Shown one piece after another: positions 32,752-39,813 of a stretch of DNA of 43,079 nt. The translations under genes were made by a program, and so were the position numbers. Below the pieces are notes generated by a model. The model was not told the DNA's origin. It did not search any database and saw only the letters and a program-made list of their open reading frames with translations. This DNA is from an uncultured Clostridia bacterium (GTDB taxonomy: Bacteria > Bacillota > Clostridia > Christensenellales > Maliibacteriaceae): assembly GCA_934613185.1 (NCBI GenBank), contig CAKTSO010000002.1, forward strand, positions 1 through 43,079. The letters run 5' to 3'. The number at the start of each line of letters is the position of its first letter. Within the stretch, counting starts at the first letter, position 1.

Positions 32752-33933
32752 ATGGCGTCCAAAAAGCACATTGTGCGCGACGGCGACACGCTCTCGTCGA
32801 TCGCGGCGCAGTATCACACGTCGCAGGACGTGCTGAAGAGTCTGAACAATCTGACGGACGGCACGCTCTACACCGGCGCGGAGCTTTCGCTTCCCGACGC
32901 GCAGTCGCCGCAAAGCCCGCTTGAAACTTTCACCGTCCGCCGCAATTACACGACGCCCGACCTTTCCGGCGCGTCAAGCGCGGCGGAGGCGCTGCGGCGC
33001 ATCGAAACGGCGATGCCGGGCTATACGGCGTCCGATGCATTGAAAAAAGCCGAAGAGCTGCTGTCGCAATGGGAACAGAACAAGCCCGGCGACTACACGT
33101 CCGGCTATGAAAAAAAGATCGCCGAAATTCTGGGTCAGCTGGAAAACCGCCCCGGATTTTCCTACGATCCGGCGGGCGACGCGCTCTACGGGATCTATCG
33201 CGATCAGTACGAGCGGCAGGGGCGCATGGCGATGCTCGAAACGCAGGCCAACGCCGCGGCGCTTTCGGGCGGCTACGCCAACAGCTACGCCGTCACGGCC
33301 GGTTCGCAGGCGTATCAGAACTATCTGTCGCAGCTTTCGGGGATCCTTCCCGAGCTTTACGACCGCGCCTATTCCCGCTGGAGGGACGAGGGCGAGGCGC
33401 TGGCCGAGCAGCTTTCGCGCTATCGCGATCTCGATCAGAGCGATTACGAACGCTGGAGAGGCGACGTGTCGGATTATTACGAGGATCTGACGTATTACTT
33501 CAATCGCTACAGCGACATGTCGAGCGCGGAATACAAGGCCTATCAGGACGACCTTGCCGCATGGCAGAACGACCGGGACTACTGGTATAAAAAAGCGCAG
33601 GCCGAGCAGGAACAGGCCAACTGGCAGGCGCAGTTCGCCTTGTCGCAGCAAAAGGCGTCGTCCTCGCGCAGCGGCGGCGGTTCTTCTTCGCGCCGCTCAA
33701 GCTCGTCTTCTTCGTCAAAGACGGTGTCGAGCCGGTACAACACATTCTGGAACGGGCTTCGCGAAAGCGTGCGCATCGAGACGGCGCGCGGAAAGAGCAA
33801 GAGCTATATCTATCGCCAAATCAGCAATCAGGTCAACGAGTTCGTCGGCAACGGCTTCATCACCGCCGCCGAGGGCAAGCAGATGCGCGCCGCGGCGCAG
33901 AGCTATTACGCGACGCAGGCGCGGCGTCGCTGA
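32752..33933 (+). CDS. LysM-domain ejection-type virion protein
   Basis: 393 aa. Residues 3-48 are a LysM domain (HIVRDGDTLSSIAAQYHTSQDVLKSLN, then LYTGAELSLP), which binds peptidoglycan. Residues about 130-300 are a Tyr/Trp/Gln-rich helical domain (DALYGIYRDQYERQGRMAMLETQANAAALSGGYANSYAVTAGSQAYQNYL), a type I have seen in hypothetical proteins of short-tailed phages of Firmicutes. A Ser-rich linker leads to a helical, basic C-terminal domain ending ATQARRR. No tape measure is present, so it may be an internal protein ejected with DNA, with LysM fixing the channel in the wall. Start ATG 32752 after AAGGAGG. The function is inference. Confidence 0.65.
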   Translation: MASKKHIVRDGDTLSSIAAQYHTSQDVLKSLNNLTDGTLYTGAELSLPDAQSPQSPLETFTVRRNYTTPDLSGASSAAEALRRIETAMPGYTASDALKKAEELLSQWEQNKPGDYTSGYEKKIAEILGQLENRPGFSYDPAGDALYGIYRDQYERQGRMAMLETQANAAALSGGYANSYAVTAGSQAYQNYLSQLSGILPELYDRAYSRWRDEGEALAEQLSRYRDLDQSDYERWRGDVSDYYEDLTYYFNRYSDMSSAEYKAYQDDLAAWQNDRDYWYKKAQAEQEQANWQAQFALSQQKASSSRSGGGSSSRRSSSSSSSKTVSSRYNTFWNGLRESVRIETARGKSKSYIYRQISNQVNEFVGNGFITAAEGKQMRAAAQSYYATQARRR

Positions 33934-33965
33934 GCGCTCCCGATTCGTTTTCGGTCAAATGCGGT

Positions 33966-33994
33966 TTGTTTCCTTCGGCGCGATATGCTAAAAT
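33966..33994 (+). promoter_or_regulatory. Promoter of the 31-residue membrane protein gene
   Basis: TTGTTT (33966-33971), 17 bases, TAAAAT (33989-33994) with TGC before it (extended -10). There is no terminator between the LysM gene and here, so readthrough from the cassette is also possible. Confidence 0.55.
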
Positions 33995-34025
33995 AGGGTA
34001 TTCCATCCGCCAAGGAGAATCCCGC

Positions 34026-34121
34026 ATGTTTTATGAAACGTACATTGTCCCGCTCATCGGCGCGGCGCTGGGCGCGATCCTCGCCTACGCCGTGCTGCGC
34101 GCGCTGAAAAAAACGCGCTGA
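34026..34121 (+). CDS. 31-residue single-helix membrane protein
   Basis: ATG at 34026, AAGGAG 8 bases upstream (34012-34017). Sequence order: MFYETYIVP, then a hydrophobic helix rich in Gly/Ala/Leu/Ile (LIGAALGAILAYAVLRAL), then a basic end KKTR. It has its own promoter, a good ribosome-binding site and a strong terminator 12 bases after its stop, which argues that it is a real gene. Being the last open frame before the cassette's end it may be a small holin-like or anchoring protein, but 31 residues is short for a holin and the function is unknown. Confidence 0.65.
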   Translation: MFYETYIVPLIGAALGAILAYAVLRALKKTR

Positions 34122-34130
34122 AACAACGTC

Positions 34131-34170
34131 AAAAAGCCCCGTGCATCTTGAAAAAATGCACGGGGCTTTC
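34131..34170. terminator. Bidirectional terminator at end of the cassette
   Basis: AAAGCCCCGTGCA (34133-34145) pairs with TGCACGGGGCTTT (34157-34169). Plus-strand tail TTTCGTTGTTTCTG; minus-strand tail TTTTTGACG. It ends the small membrane protein gene and the TPR gene. Confidence 0.85.
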
Positions 34171-34187
34171 GTTGTTTCTGTTTTTTC

Positions 34188-36683
34188 TTAACGCTTCCCG
34201 GCGGCGCGCTGCGCCGCGCGTTCCATGCGCTCCATCGCACGGACGGTCTTTTCGTCGTCCGCGCCGAGCGTCTTCGCGCGAAGGGTATAGACCCTCTGCC
34301 AGACGGCGAAGCTCTTGTCGTATTCCGCCGCGCGGTCGAGCGCGCGCGCAAGATTGCAAAGCGCCGTGACGGTATAGGCGTGCTGCGCGCCGAGTGTCTT
34401 TTCATACCCCGCGACCGCCTGCTCGTACAATTCCGTCGCCTCCCGCGCCCCGCCCGATTTGAGCGTTGCACCCGCAAAATTGTTGAGTGCCGCCAGCGTG
34501 TCGGGATGTTCCGCACCGAGGCCGTCGCGGCGAAGCTCGTAGATCTTCTTTCGGCTCTGCGCAGCGTTTTCCCAATCGTCCGCCTTTTCCTGCGCCTGTG
34601 CCGTTTCGCGAAGCGCCGAGACCGCTGCCTCGTCATAGGGCGCGCGTTCGGGTTCCGGCTCTTTTTCCGGCTCGGGGATTGAAAATTCCTCTCGCACGCG
34701 CCGCGCGGCTTCGTCGTCCCCCGCCGCCGTCAACAGCGTCAAAAGTTCGTTCGCCGCCGAAAGACTCCGTTCTTCGTCGTTCGCATTGCGCCAGATCCGC
34801 GCGGCCGCGAGCTTGAGCGCCGCCGCGTTTTCCGTTCCTTCCGCGTTTTCCGAAAGGGCATTTGAGAGTGCGTTTGCCTCTATTGCAAGCGCGGGATCGT
34901 CGAATTCTTCGCATTCGTCCGCAAATTCGCGCGCCGCAAAGGCCGCGCTTTCGGCGTCTGCCGACAAAAGCGCCGATGCAAACCACGCGCGCGCAAGTTC
35001 GGCCGGGAACGTTTTTTCTTCCCGCGCGCAGAAATCACAGTACGCGCCGCAAAGCTTCAAGACGTCCGCAAAACCGTCGGCTTTTTCGATTTCTTCCGTT
35101 TCGGTTTCTTCCGTTTCGGTTTCTTTTATCGGATTCGTTTCCGCCGCGCGGCGGACCGCGTCGAGCACGGCGTCGTTCAACGCGTCGCTCGCCGGGCCGT
35201 TTTTCATGCGCCACAGGCAAAGCGCCGTCTGCGTCGGCAGGTCGTCCGCCGCGCGAACGAGCGAGGACAGATACGCGTCGGCATCGTCCGCCGTCTGCCC
35301 CGCCGCGCCGAAAATCAGCCGCCGCAGTTTTTCCTCTCTGGGATACTGCCCCGTGCGCTCGTAAAGCGCCGCAAGACGCCGCATGGCGTCGATCGCCGCC
35401 GCGTCGTGCGCGCCGCGCTCGTCGAGAAGCTTCCCGACCAGACGCGCGTAAAGCCCGATGGCGCGCGCGTCGTCGCCCGCGTCGGCAAAAGCCGCCGCCG
35501 TGTAAAGCGACGCGCGAAGACGATAGGCGCTGTCTTCGGGGAGCGCCTCCTCCAGTTTGCTCAAAAACACAAGCGCCGCGTCGAGCCTTCCCGCCTCGCG
35601 CCAGACGTCAATCTGGCGGCCGAGCGCTTCGTCAAGCGGCGAATCCTCGGTCAAAAGCCCGTTTCTGGCCGCGACGAAAAGCGCCGTGCGCGCATCGCGG
35701 CCGCGCGCATCGTCCGGCGCGGACTTTTTGGCAAAGCCGACGCGAAGCCCGTCCGGCATTTGCAGTTCGACCCGCGCGCCGTCCGGAATCTGCGATTCGT
35801 CTTCGTCCGTTTCGTCGTCGATCGCGTCGTTGACCGCGTCATCCGACGCTTCTTCGGGCGTTTCTTCTATCGTTTCTTCTATTGTTTCTTCGGTAATTTC
35901 CCCCGTCGTCTCTTCGGCGGGCGTATCGCCGTCGTCCGTTTCCGCCTGCGGGGCGTCGTCGAAGGGTTCTTCCGCAGGCACATCCCGCCCCCGCATCAAA
36001 AGATCGAGCTCGTCCGGCGTCTCCATATCCTCAATTTGTTCTTCTTCGTCCGCGGCGTTCGTCTCTTCCCGCGGATCATCGTCAAACGCGGTTTCTTCGA
36101 TTTCCGGCGCGTGCGCTTCGGTTTCGTTGCGTTCGTTCGCCGGTTCCGCCATCGCCCTTTTCTGCGCGGCGAAATCCTCTCGATACGCCTCGAGCGGGTC
36201 TGCCAAATACGCCGCGGCGCGCGCGGCGAGCGGATGATCCGCGCCGAAATGGTGCGTGATGGCGCGCATGCAAAGCGCGGCGCTGCGCCTGGCCGAAGGG
36301 GCGTCGTTCATCGCCGCAAAGCAGCGCGCAAGCAGGAACGAGCTTTCGACCATGCCCTGCGCGTCGCGGCAGGCGGCGCTCATGGCGCAGGCGTCCTGCA
36401 AAACGCCCAGCGCGCGGGCGTTGGCCCCGAGGCGCAGAAGCGTCGCGGCCTCGTCGGCAAGGAGCATGGCGCAAAAGGCGCTCTGCTGCGGGACGAGCGC
36501 GTTTTCCAGATGGGAAATGACGGCGGCGGCGTCCTGCGGGGGCAGCGCCTCGATCTGCGGACGGATCACGCCGCGATATTCCGCAAGAAAAGCAGCGTCC
36601 GTCGGGTCACCCCGCCGAACCCTGTCCAAAAAGCGATCCAAAAGCGCCGGATCGGGCGCGTGATATCTAAGCTCGTCGTCCAT
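34188..36683 (-). CDS. Large TPR-repeat protein
   Basis: 831 aa, cytoplasmic by the absence of a signal peptide or membrane helix. The first 170 residues are helical; residues about 185-320 are an acidic linker with repeated Glu-Glu-Thr units (EETTGEITEETIEETIEETPEE). The rest contains TPR-like helices, clearest in the last 120 residues, where two kinesin-light-chain type repeats can be read (LGAEHPDTLAALNNFA, then LGAQHAYTVTALCNLARALDRAAEYDKS). TPRs bind other proteins. I start at the ATG at 36683 because GGGAG is eight bases upstream; two earlier ATGs at 36704 and 36698 lack such a site. A consensus promoter precedes it. The partner is unknown; location beside the virion cassette may be chance. 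Confidence 0.8.
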   Translation of the reverse strand: MDDELRYHAPDPALLDRFLDRVRRGDPTDAAFLAEYRGVIRPQIEALPPQDAAAVISHLENALVPQQSAFCAMLLADEAATLLRLGANARALGVLQDACAMSAACRDAQGMVESSFLLARCFAAMNDAPSARRSAALCMRAITHHFGADHPLAARAAAYLADPLEAYREDFAAQKRAMAEPANERNETEAHAPEIEETAFDDDPREETNAADEEEQIEDMETPDELDLLMRGRDVPAEEPFDDAPQAETDDGDTPAEETTGEITEETIEETIEETPEEASDDAVNDAIDDETDEDESQIPDGARVELQMPDGLRVGFAKKSAPDDARGRDARTALFVAARNGLLTEDSPLDEALGRQIDVWREAGRLDAALVFLSKLEEALPEDSAYRLRASLYTAAAFADAGDDARAIGLYARLVGKLLDERGAHDAAAIDAMRRLAALYERTGQYPREEKLRRLIFGAAGQTADDADAYLSSLVRAADDLPTQTALCLWRMKNGPASDALNDAVLDAVRRAAETNPIKETETEETETEEIEKADGFADVLKLCGAYCDFCAREEKTFPAELARAWFASALLSADAESAAFAAREFADECEEFDDPALAIEANALSNALSENAEGTENAAALKLAAARIWRNANDEERSLSAANELLTLLTAAGDDEAARRVREEFSIPEPEKEPEPERAPYDEAAVSALRETAQAQEKADDWENAAQSRKKIYELRRDGLGAEHPDTLAALNNFAGATLKSGGAREATELYEQAVAGYEKTLGAQHAYTVTALCNLARALDRAAEYDKSFAVWQRVYTLRAKTLGADDEKTVRAMERMERAAQRAAGKR

Positions 36684-36716
36684 GATCGTTTCTCCCATGT
36701 CCATGACTTTAAAAAA

Positions 36717-36745
36717 ATTATATCCGCCAGCGCGGACGCTGTCAA
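36717..36745 (-). promoter_or_regulatory. Consensus promoter of the TPR gene
   Basis: TTGACA (36745-36740), exactly 17 bases, TATAAT (36722-36717): a perfect sigma-A promoter. Confidence 0.85.
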
Positions 36746-36754
36746 TTCTGCGCC

Positions 36755-36782
36755 TTGCACGAAAAAAAGCTTATGTTATAAT
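36755..36782 (+). promoter_or_regulatory. Promoter of the first aldo/keto reductase gene
   Basis: TTGCAC (36755-36760), 16 bases, TATAAT (36777-36782). Divergent from the TPR promoter, ten bases away. Confidence 0.7.
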
Positions 36783-36850
36783 ATAGGTAATTCGATTTGC
36801 GGCACGACTCGCCGCAGGAAAATTCATTTCAGTATCAGGAGGGCCTTTTT

Positions 36851-37726
36851 ATGGCTTGCAACGTTCCCGAACTGACGCTCAACAACGGCGTCAAAATCCC
36901 TCAGGTCTGTTTCGGTACCTGGCGTCTGACGCCCGAAGACGCCTACCGCAGCGTCATCAATGCCGTCCGGCAGGGCTATCGCAGCGTCGACACCGCCGCG
37001 ATGTATTTTAACGAAATCTCCGTCGGCCGCGCGCTGCGCGATTGCGGCGTGCCGGAAAAAGAGATCTTCCTGACGACGAAGCTTTGCAACTGGTATCGCA
37101 CCTACGACCTGGCTTTGAAGGGCTTCGACGAGAGCATGAAGGCGTTGGGCCGCGACAGCGTCGATCTTTATCTGATCCACTGGCCCGGCACGAGCGAACT
37201 TTTCGTTCCCACCTGGAAGGCGCTGGAAAAGCTCTATCACGACGGTCGCGTGCGCGCCATCGGCGTGTCGAACTTCATGGCGCATCATCTGGAAACGCTC
37301 GCCAACGAGACGGACATCGTCCCCGCCGTCAACCAGATCGAATGCCACCCGTATTTCTATCAGAAGGAAGCCATCGAGTACTGCAATGCGCACGGCATCG
37401 TCGTCGAAGCCTGGAGCCCGCTGATGAGCGGCAACGCCGCGCTGACGGACGAGACGATCTGCAAGATCGCCGAGGAGACCGGCAAGACGAACGCGCAGGT
37501 CATCCTCCGCTGGCACATCCAGCACGGCCGCCGCGTCCTGCCCCGCACGACGAGCGCGCAGCATTCGCTCGAGAACATCAGCATCTTCGATTTCGCGCTT
37601 TCGGACGATCAGATGGCGCGCATCGACGCGCTGTCCGCCCGCAATCAGAGGAACGGCGGCGATCCCGACACGTCGCACCTGTCCCTCGAGATCCCCGAAT
37701 TTGCCATCGGCCGCGTGAACGGCTGA
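36851..37726 (+). CDS. Aldo/keto reductase
   Basis: An NADPH-dependent (beta/alpha)8-barrel oxidoreductase, 291 aa, of the single-domain AKR class. The catalytic tetrad is present: Asp in YRSVDTAAMY, Tyr in the same segment, Lys in LTTKLCNWY and His in YLIHWPG. The barrel continues with RAIGVSNF and VNQIECHPYF; the cofactor loop RRVLPRTTSAQHSLENI takes the place of the more usual IPKSSnxxRixEN. Start ATG 36851 after AGGAGGG. The substrate is a small aldehyde or ketone; not more can be said. Confidence 0.92.
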   Translation: MACNVPELTLNNGVKIPQVCFGTWRLTPEDAYRSVINAVRQGYRSVDTAAMYFNEISVGRALRDCGVPEKEIFLTTKLCNWYRTYDLALKGFDESMKALGRDSVDLYLIHWPGTSELFVPTWKALEKLYHDGRVRAIGVSNFMAHHLETLANETDIVPAVNQIECHPYFYQKEAIEYCNAHGIVVEAWSPLMSGNAALTDETICKIAEETGKTNAQVILRWHIQHGRRVLPRTTSAQHSLENISIFDFALSDDQMARIDALSARNQRNGGDPDTSHLSLEIPEFAIGRVNG

Positions 37727-37747
37727 ATCAAATCCTAAAAAACGCAA

Positions 37748-37800
37748 CACCCTTCGCACGCGACAGCCTGTATGCGAAGGGTGCTGTTCTATCTTGTTTT
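37748..37800 (+). terminator. Hairpin after the first aldo/keto reductase gene
   Basis: CACCCTTCGCA (37748-37758) pairs with TGCGAAGGGTG (37773-37783), followed by a T-rich but interrupted stretch (CTGTTCTATCTTGTTTT). Probably a modest terminator. Confidence 0.6.
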
Positions 37801-37829
37801 GTCAGTTCTTTTTACAAGGAGGAACCGTT

Positions 37830-38978
37830 ATGGAATATCGCTCGCTCGGACGATGCGGGCTTCGCGCAAGCGTCGTCGGCGTCGGCTGCGAAGGATTTTT
37901 GGAAAAAAGCGCGCGGGAAGTCCGCGAATTTGTCGACGTAATGCAAAAAGGCGGCGTGAACATCATCGACCTTTACGCGCCGAACCCCGACATGCGCACA
38001 AATCTGGGGCTCGCGCTGGAGGGCCGCCGCGACGATTTTATTTTGCAGGCGCACCTTTGCACGATCTGGAAGGATGGGCAGTATAAGCGCACGCGCGACA
38101 TCGAAGAAGTCAAAATCGGCTTTGCCGACCAGCTCGAGCGTTTGAAGACCGATCACGTCGAAATCGGCATGATCCACTACGTCGACGCGCTGTCCGACTG
38201 GGAAACGGTCGCGGGCGGCGACGTCATGCGCTATGCGCTGGAATTAAAAAAACAGGGCGTGATCGGCTCGATCGGCCTTTCCGGTCACAATCCCAAGGCC
38301 GCGCTCGCCGCGGTGAACAGCGGACTCATCGACGTTTTGATGTTCAGCGTCAACCCCTGCTATGATCTGCAGCCCGGCGACGAGGATCTTGAAAAGCTGT
38401 TCGACGTCGAAAACTACAAAGGCGGCCTGACCAATATGGATCCCGACCGTCAGGCGCTGTACGAGACGTGCCAGCGGCTCGGTGTGGGGATCACCGTCAT
38501 GAAGCCCTTCGGCGGCGGCGACCTGCTCGACGCGGCGCTTTCCCCCGCGGGCGCGGCGCTGACGGTCGACCAGTGCATCGCCTATGCGCTCGACCGTCCC
38601 GCGGTGGCGAGCGTGCTTTGCGGCGCGCGCACGAAAGAAGAAATGGCGCAGTGCCTGACGTTCTGCACCGCGTCGGATGAGGCGCGCGACTACGCCTCGG
38701 CGCTCGCGTCCTTCCCGCGCATCAGCTGGGAGAAGCACTGCATGTACTGCGGCCACTGCGCGCCCTGCCCCGTCGGGATCAGCGTGGCGGACGTGACGAA
38801 GTTTTTGAATCTCTGCCTTGCGCAGGGGAGCGTCCCGGAGACGGTGCGCGAACACTATGCGCTTTTGCCCGTCCACGCATCTTCCTGCATCGAATGCGGC
38901 GCATGCGAGAGCCGCTGCCCGTTCCACGTCGAAGTGCGCGAAAACATGCGCCGCGCCGCCGAAACATTCGGCGACTGA
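37830..38978 (+). CDS. Aldo/keto reductase with two 4Fe-4S cluster motifs
   Basis: 382 aa. An AKR barrel (EYRSLGRCGLRASVVGVGCEGF at the start, IHYVDALSDW and GSIGLSGHNP in the middle) is extended by a C-terminal ferredoxin-like part with two cysteine motifs: CMYCGHCAPCPVGI and CIECGACESRCPFHV, each C-x2-C-x2/3-C-x3-C-P type. Such AKR-ferredoxin fusions are common in anaerobes and may exchange electrons with other redox proteins. The barrel has no obvious canonical Tyr/Lys pair in the first half, so the chemistry may differ from classical reductases. Start ATG 37830 after AAGGAGG. A ferredoxin-thioredoxin-reductase-like gene follows in the same operon. Confidence 0.9.
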   Translation: MEYRSLGRCGLRASVVGVGCEGFLEKSAREVREFVDVMQKGGVNIIDLYAPNPDMRTNLGLALEGRRDDFILQAHLCTIWKDGQYKRTRDIEEVKIGFADQLERLKTDHVEIGMIHYVDALSDWETVAGGDVMRYALELKKQGVIGSIGLSGHNPKAALAAVNSGLIDVLMFSVNPCYDLQPGDEDLEKLFDVENYKGGLTNMDPDRQALYETCQRLGVGITVMKPFGGGDLLDAALSPAGAALTVDQCIAYALDRPAVASVLCGARTKEEMAQCLTFCTASDEARDYASALASFPRISWEKHCMYCGHCAPCPVGISVADVTKFLNLCLAQGSVPETVREHYALLPVHASSCIECGACESRCPFHVEVRENMRRAAETFGD

Positions 38979-39027
38979 TTTCGGGGCATCTTAACGGACA
39001 AACGGAGAAAAAGGAGGGATCGCGCCC

Positions 39028-39228
39028 GTGCACGTTCGCGAAAACGAGGATAAAGAAATCGTCGCCATGATCCGCGAGGGTCTGAAGCAGCGCGGCGGCT
39101 ACTGCCCCTGCCGCGTGGAAAAAACGCCCGAAAACAAGTGCATCTGCAAGGAGTTCCGCGACCAGATCGCCGACCCGGCCTTTGAAGGGTACTGCCACTG
39201 CATGCTCTATTACAAGTCGCTCGATTGA
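39028..39228 (+). CDS. Ferredoxin-thioredoxin reductase catalytic-chain-like protein
   Basis: 66 aa, GTG start at 39028 after AAGGAGGG. It has the FTR beta-chain cysteine pattern: C26-P-C28, C38-I-C40 and C56-H-C58. In the plant and cyanobacterial enzyme a 4Fe-4S cluster next to a redox-active disulfide uses these cysteines, so this small protein could pass electrons from an iron-sulfur donor to a disulfide target. It is shorter than the classical chain (about 110 aa) and lacks the first part. The upstream AKR-ferredoxin (49-base gap) is a plausible electron partner; this is inference. Confidence 0.82.
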   Translation: MHVRENEDKEIVAMIREGLKQRGGYCPCRVEKTPENKCICKEFRDQIADPAFEGYCHCMLYYKSLD

Positions 39229-39243
39229 GCGGCGATCCGTCGG

Positions 39244-39280
39244 TTCCGCCGCATGAATATTCTCATGCGGCGGAATTTTA
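39244..39280 (+). terminator. Terminator after the FTR-like gene
   Basis: TTCCGCCGCATGA (39244-39256) pairs with TCATGCGGCGGAA (39263-39275), followed by TTTTATTATG. Confidence 0.8.
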
Positions 39281-39305
39281 TTATGTTCTTTTTTCAAAAA
39301 AGGGG

Positions 39306-39334
39306 TTGACACGCGCCGCGCACGGTGCTATATT
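39306..39334 (+). promoter_or_regulatory. Promoter of the trpXYZ-type operon
   Basis: TTGACA (39306-39311), 17 bases, TATATT (39329-39334) with a TGC extended -10. It drives the T-box leader. Confidence 0.85.
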
Positions 39335-39351
39335 CAGCGTGTCAAGTAAAT

Positions 39352-39648
39352 AACAAACCTGTGACAAAGAGTAGTAACTTTGGATGGATTCCTTTCAAAG
39401 AGAGCCGGGGGCGGTGAGAACCCGACAGGGAACGCAAAGCGAATGGACTTTCGAGGGCGGACGAAAATGCGAATGCTTCAACTTGCGCATGAGGCGATCG
39501 CATGAGTAGATACCGACGGCGAGTGCGGCCGTTATCCGGCACGGTATGTGAACACGCATACAACGAGCGGATGTGATTTTTCACATCAATTTGGGTGGCA
39601 CCGCAGGCACACGTCTTGTCCCATAAAGATTGGGACGGGCGTTTTTTT
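39352..39648 (+). promoter_or_regulatory. T-box riboswitch, tryptophan specific
   Basis: A full T-box leader. Stem I begins with AGAGTAGTAA (39368 on) and contains AGAGAGCCGG and GGTGAGAACCCG. CAAAG/CTTTG and AAAG/CTTT pairings enclose an internal loop with the specifier: cgaa-TGG-A, codon TGG at 39444-39446, Trp. The conserved T-box TGGGTGGCACCGCAGG is at 39592-39607; its UGGC bulge calls for a G discriminator base, as tRNA-Trp has in bacteria. The terminator stem (about 39612-39641) ends in a T run at 39642-39648. Uncharged tRNA-Trp should stabilise the antiterminator and turn on the downstream transporter. The 477-base gap 39229-39705 is filled by terminator, promoter and this leader. Confidence 0.93.
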
Positions 39649-39705
39649 ATTGCCCGCGCCGCATGGCGCAAACGAAAAGAAAGTCGGAAGAAGGAGGAAA
39701 GCGAT

Positions 39706-39813
39706 ATGCGTTTGACAAGACGATGGCGATGGCGGCCGAACTCTTGCCGTAGGGACGAACAAAGACAAAACGACCGAAACGCAATCGAAAAAATAAGGAG
39801 TTACCAACCATGA
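39706..39813 (+). CDS. Candidate Trp leader peptide (35 aa) upstream of trpX
   Basis: ATG at 39706 with AAGAAGGAGG eight bases upstream, a very good ribosome-binding site. Peptide: MRLTRRWRWRPN near the start, so Trp-Arg-Trp codons 7-9, followed by an Arg/Gln/Asn-rich tail. Its TGA overlaps the ATG of trpX by four bases (ATGA), so translation of the two should be coupled. A leader of this form could sense Trp-tRNA by ribosome stalling at the Trp codons, in addition to the T-box. It may simply be coupled translation; the double control is inference. Confidence 0.6.
   Translation: MRLTRRWRWRPNSCRRDEQRQNDRNAIEKIRSYQP

Larger units (their letters stand above)
21225..33933 (+). mobile_element. 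Podovirus-like virion cassette without integrase, replication or recognisable lysis genes
   Basis: Thirteen consecutive plus-strand genes encode DNA packaging (terminase small and large), portal, protease, scaffold, N4gp56-type capsid protein, two small head proteins, a tail hub, fibre-type proteins and a LysM ejection-type protein. Every frame is open and intact, spacing is tight, and several pairs overlap by ATGA. There is no integrase, repressor, replication gene or recognisable lysin, no tail tube, sheath or tape measure, and no tRNA or direct repeat at the edges. Codon and base composition look like the flanking host genes by eye. It may be a remnant prophage, a mobile satellite-like unit or a domesticated particle. 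The 31-residue protein at 34026 may be its last gene. Confidence 0.8.

Noticed and set aside
21079..34187. Attachment-site repeats or tRNA insertion target at the cassette borders
   Set aside because: I compared the left and right edge sequences by eye and found no convincing direct repeat; no tRNA gene is near either end.
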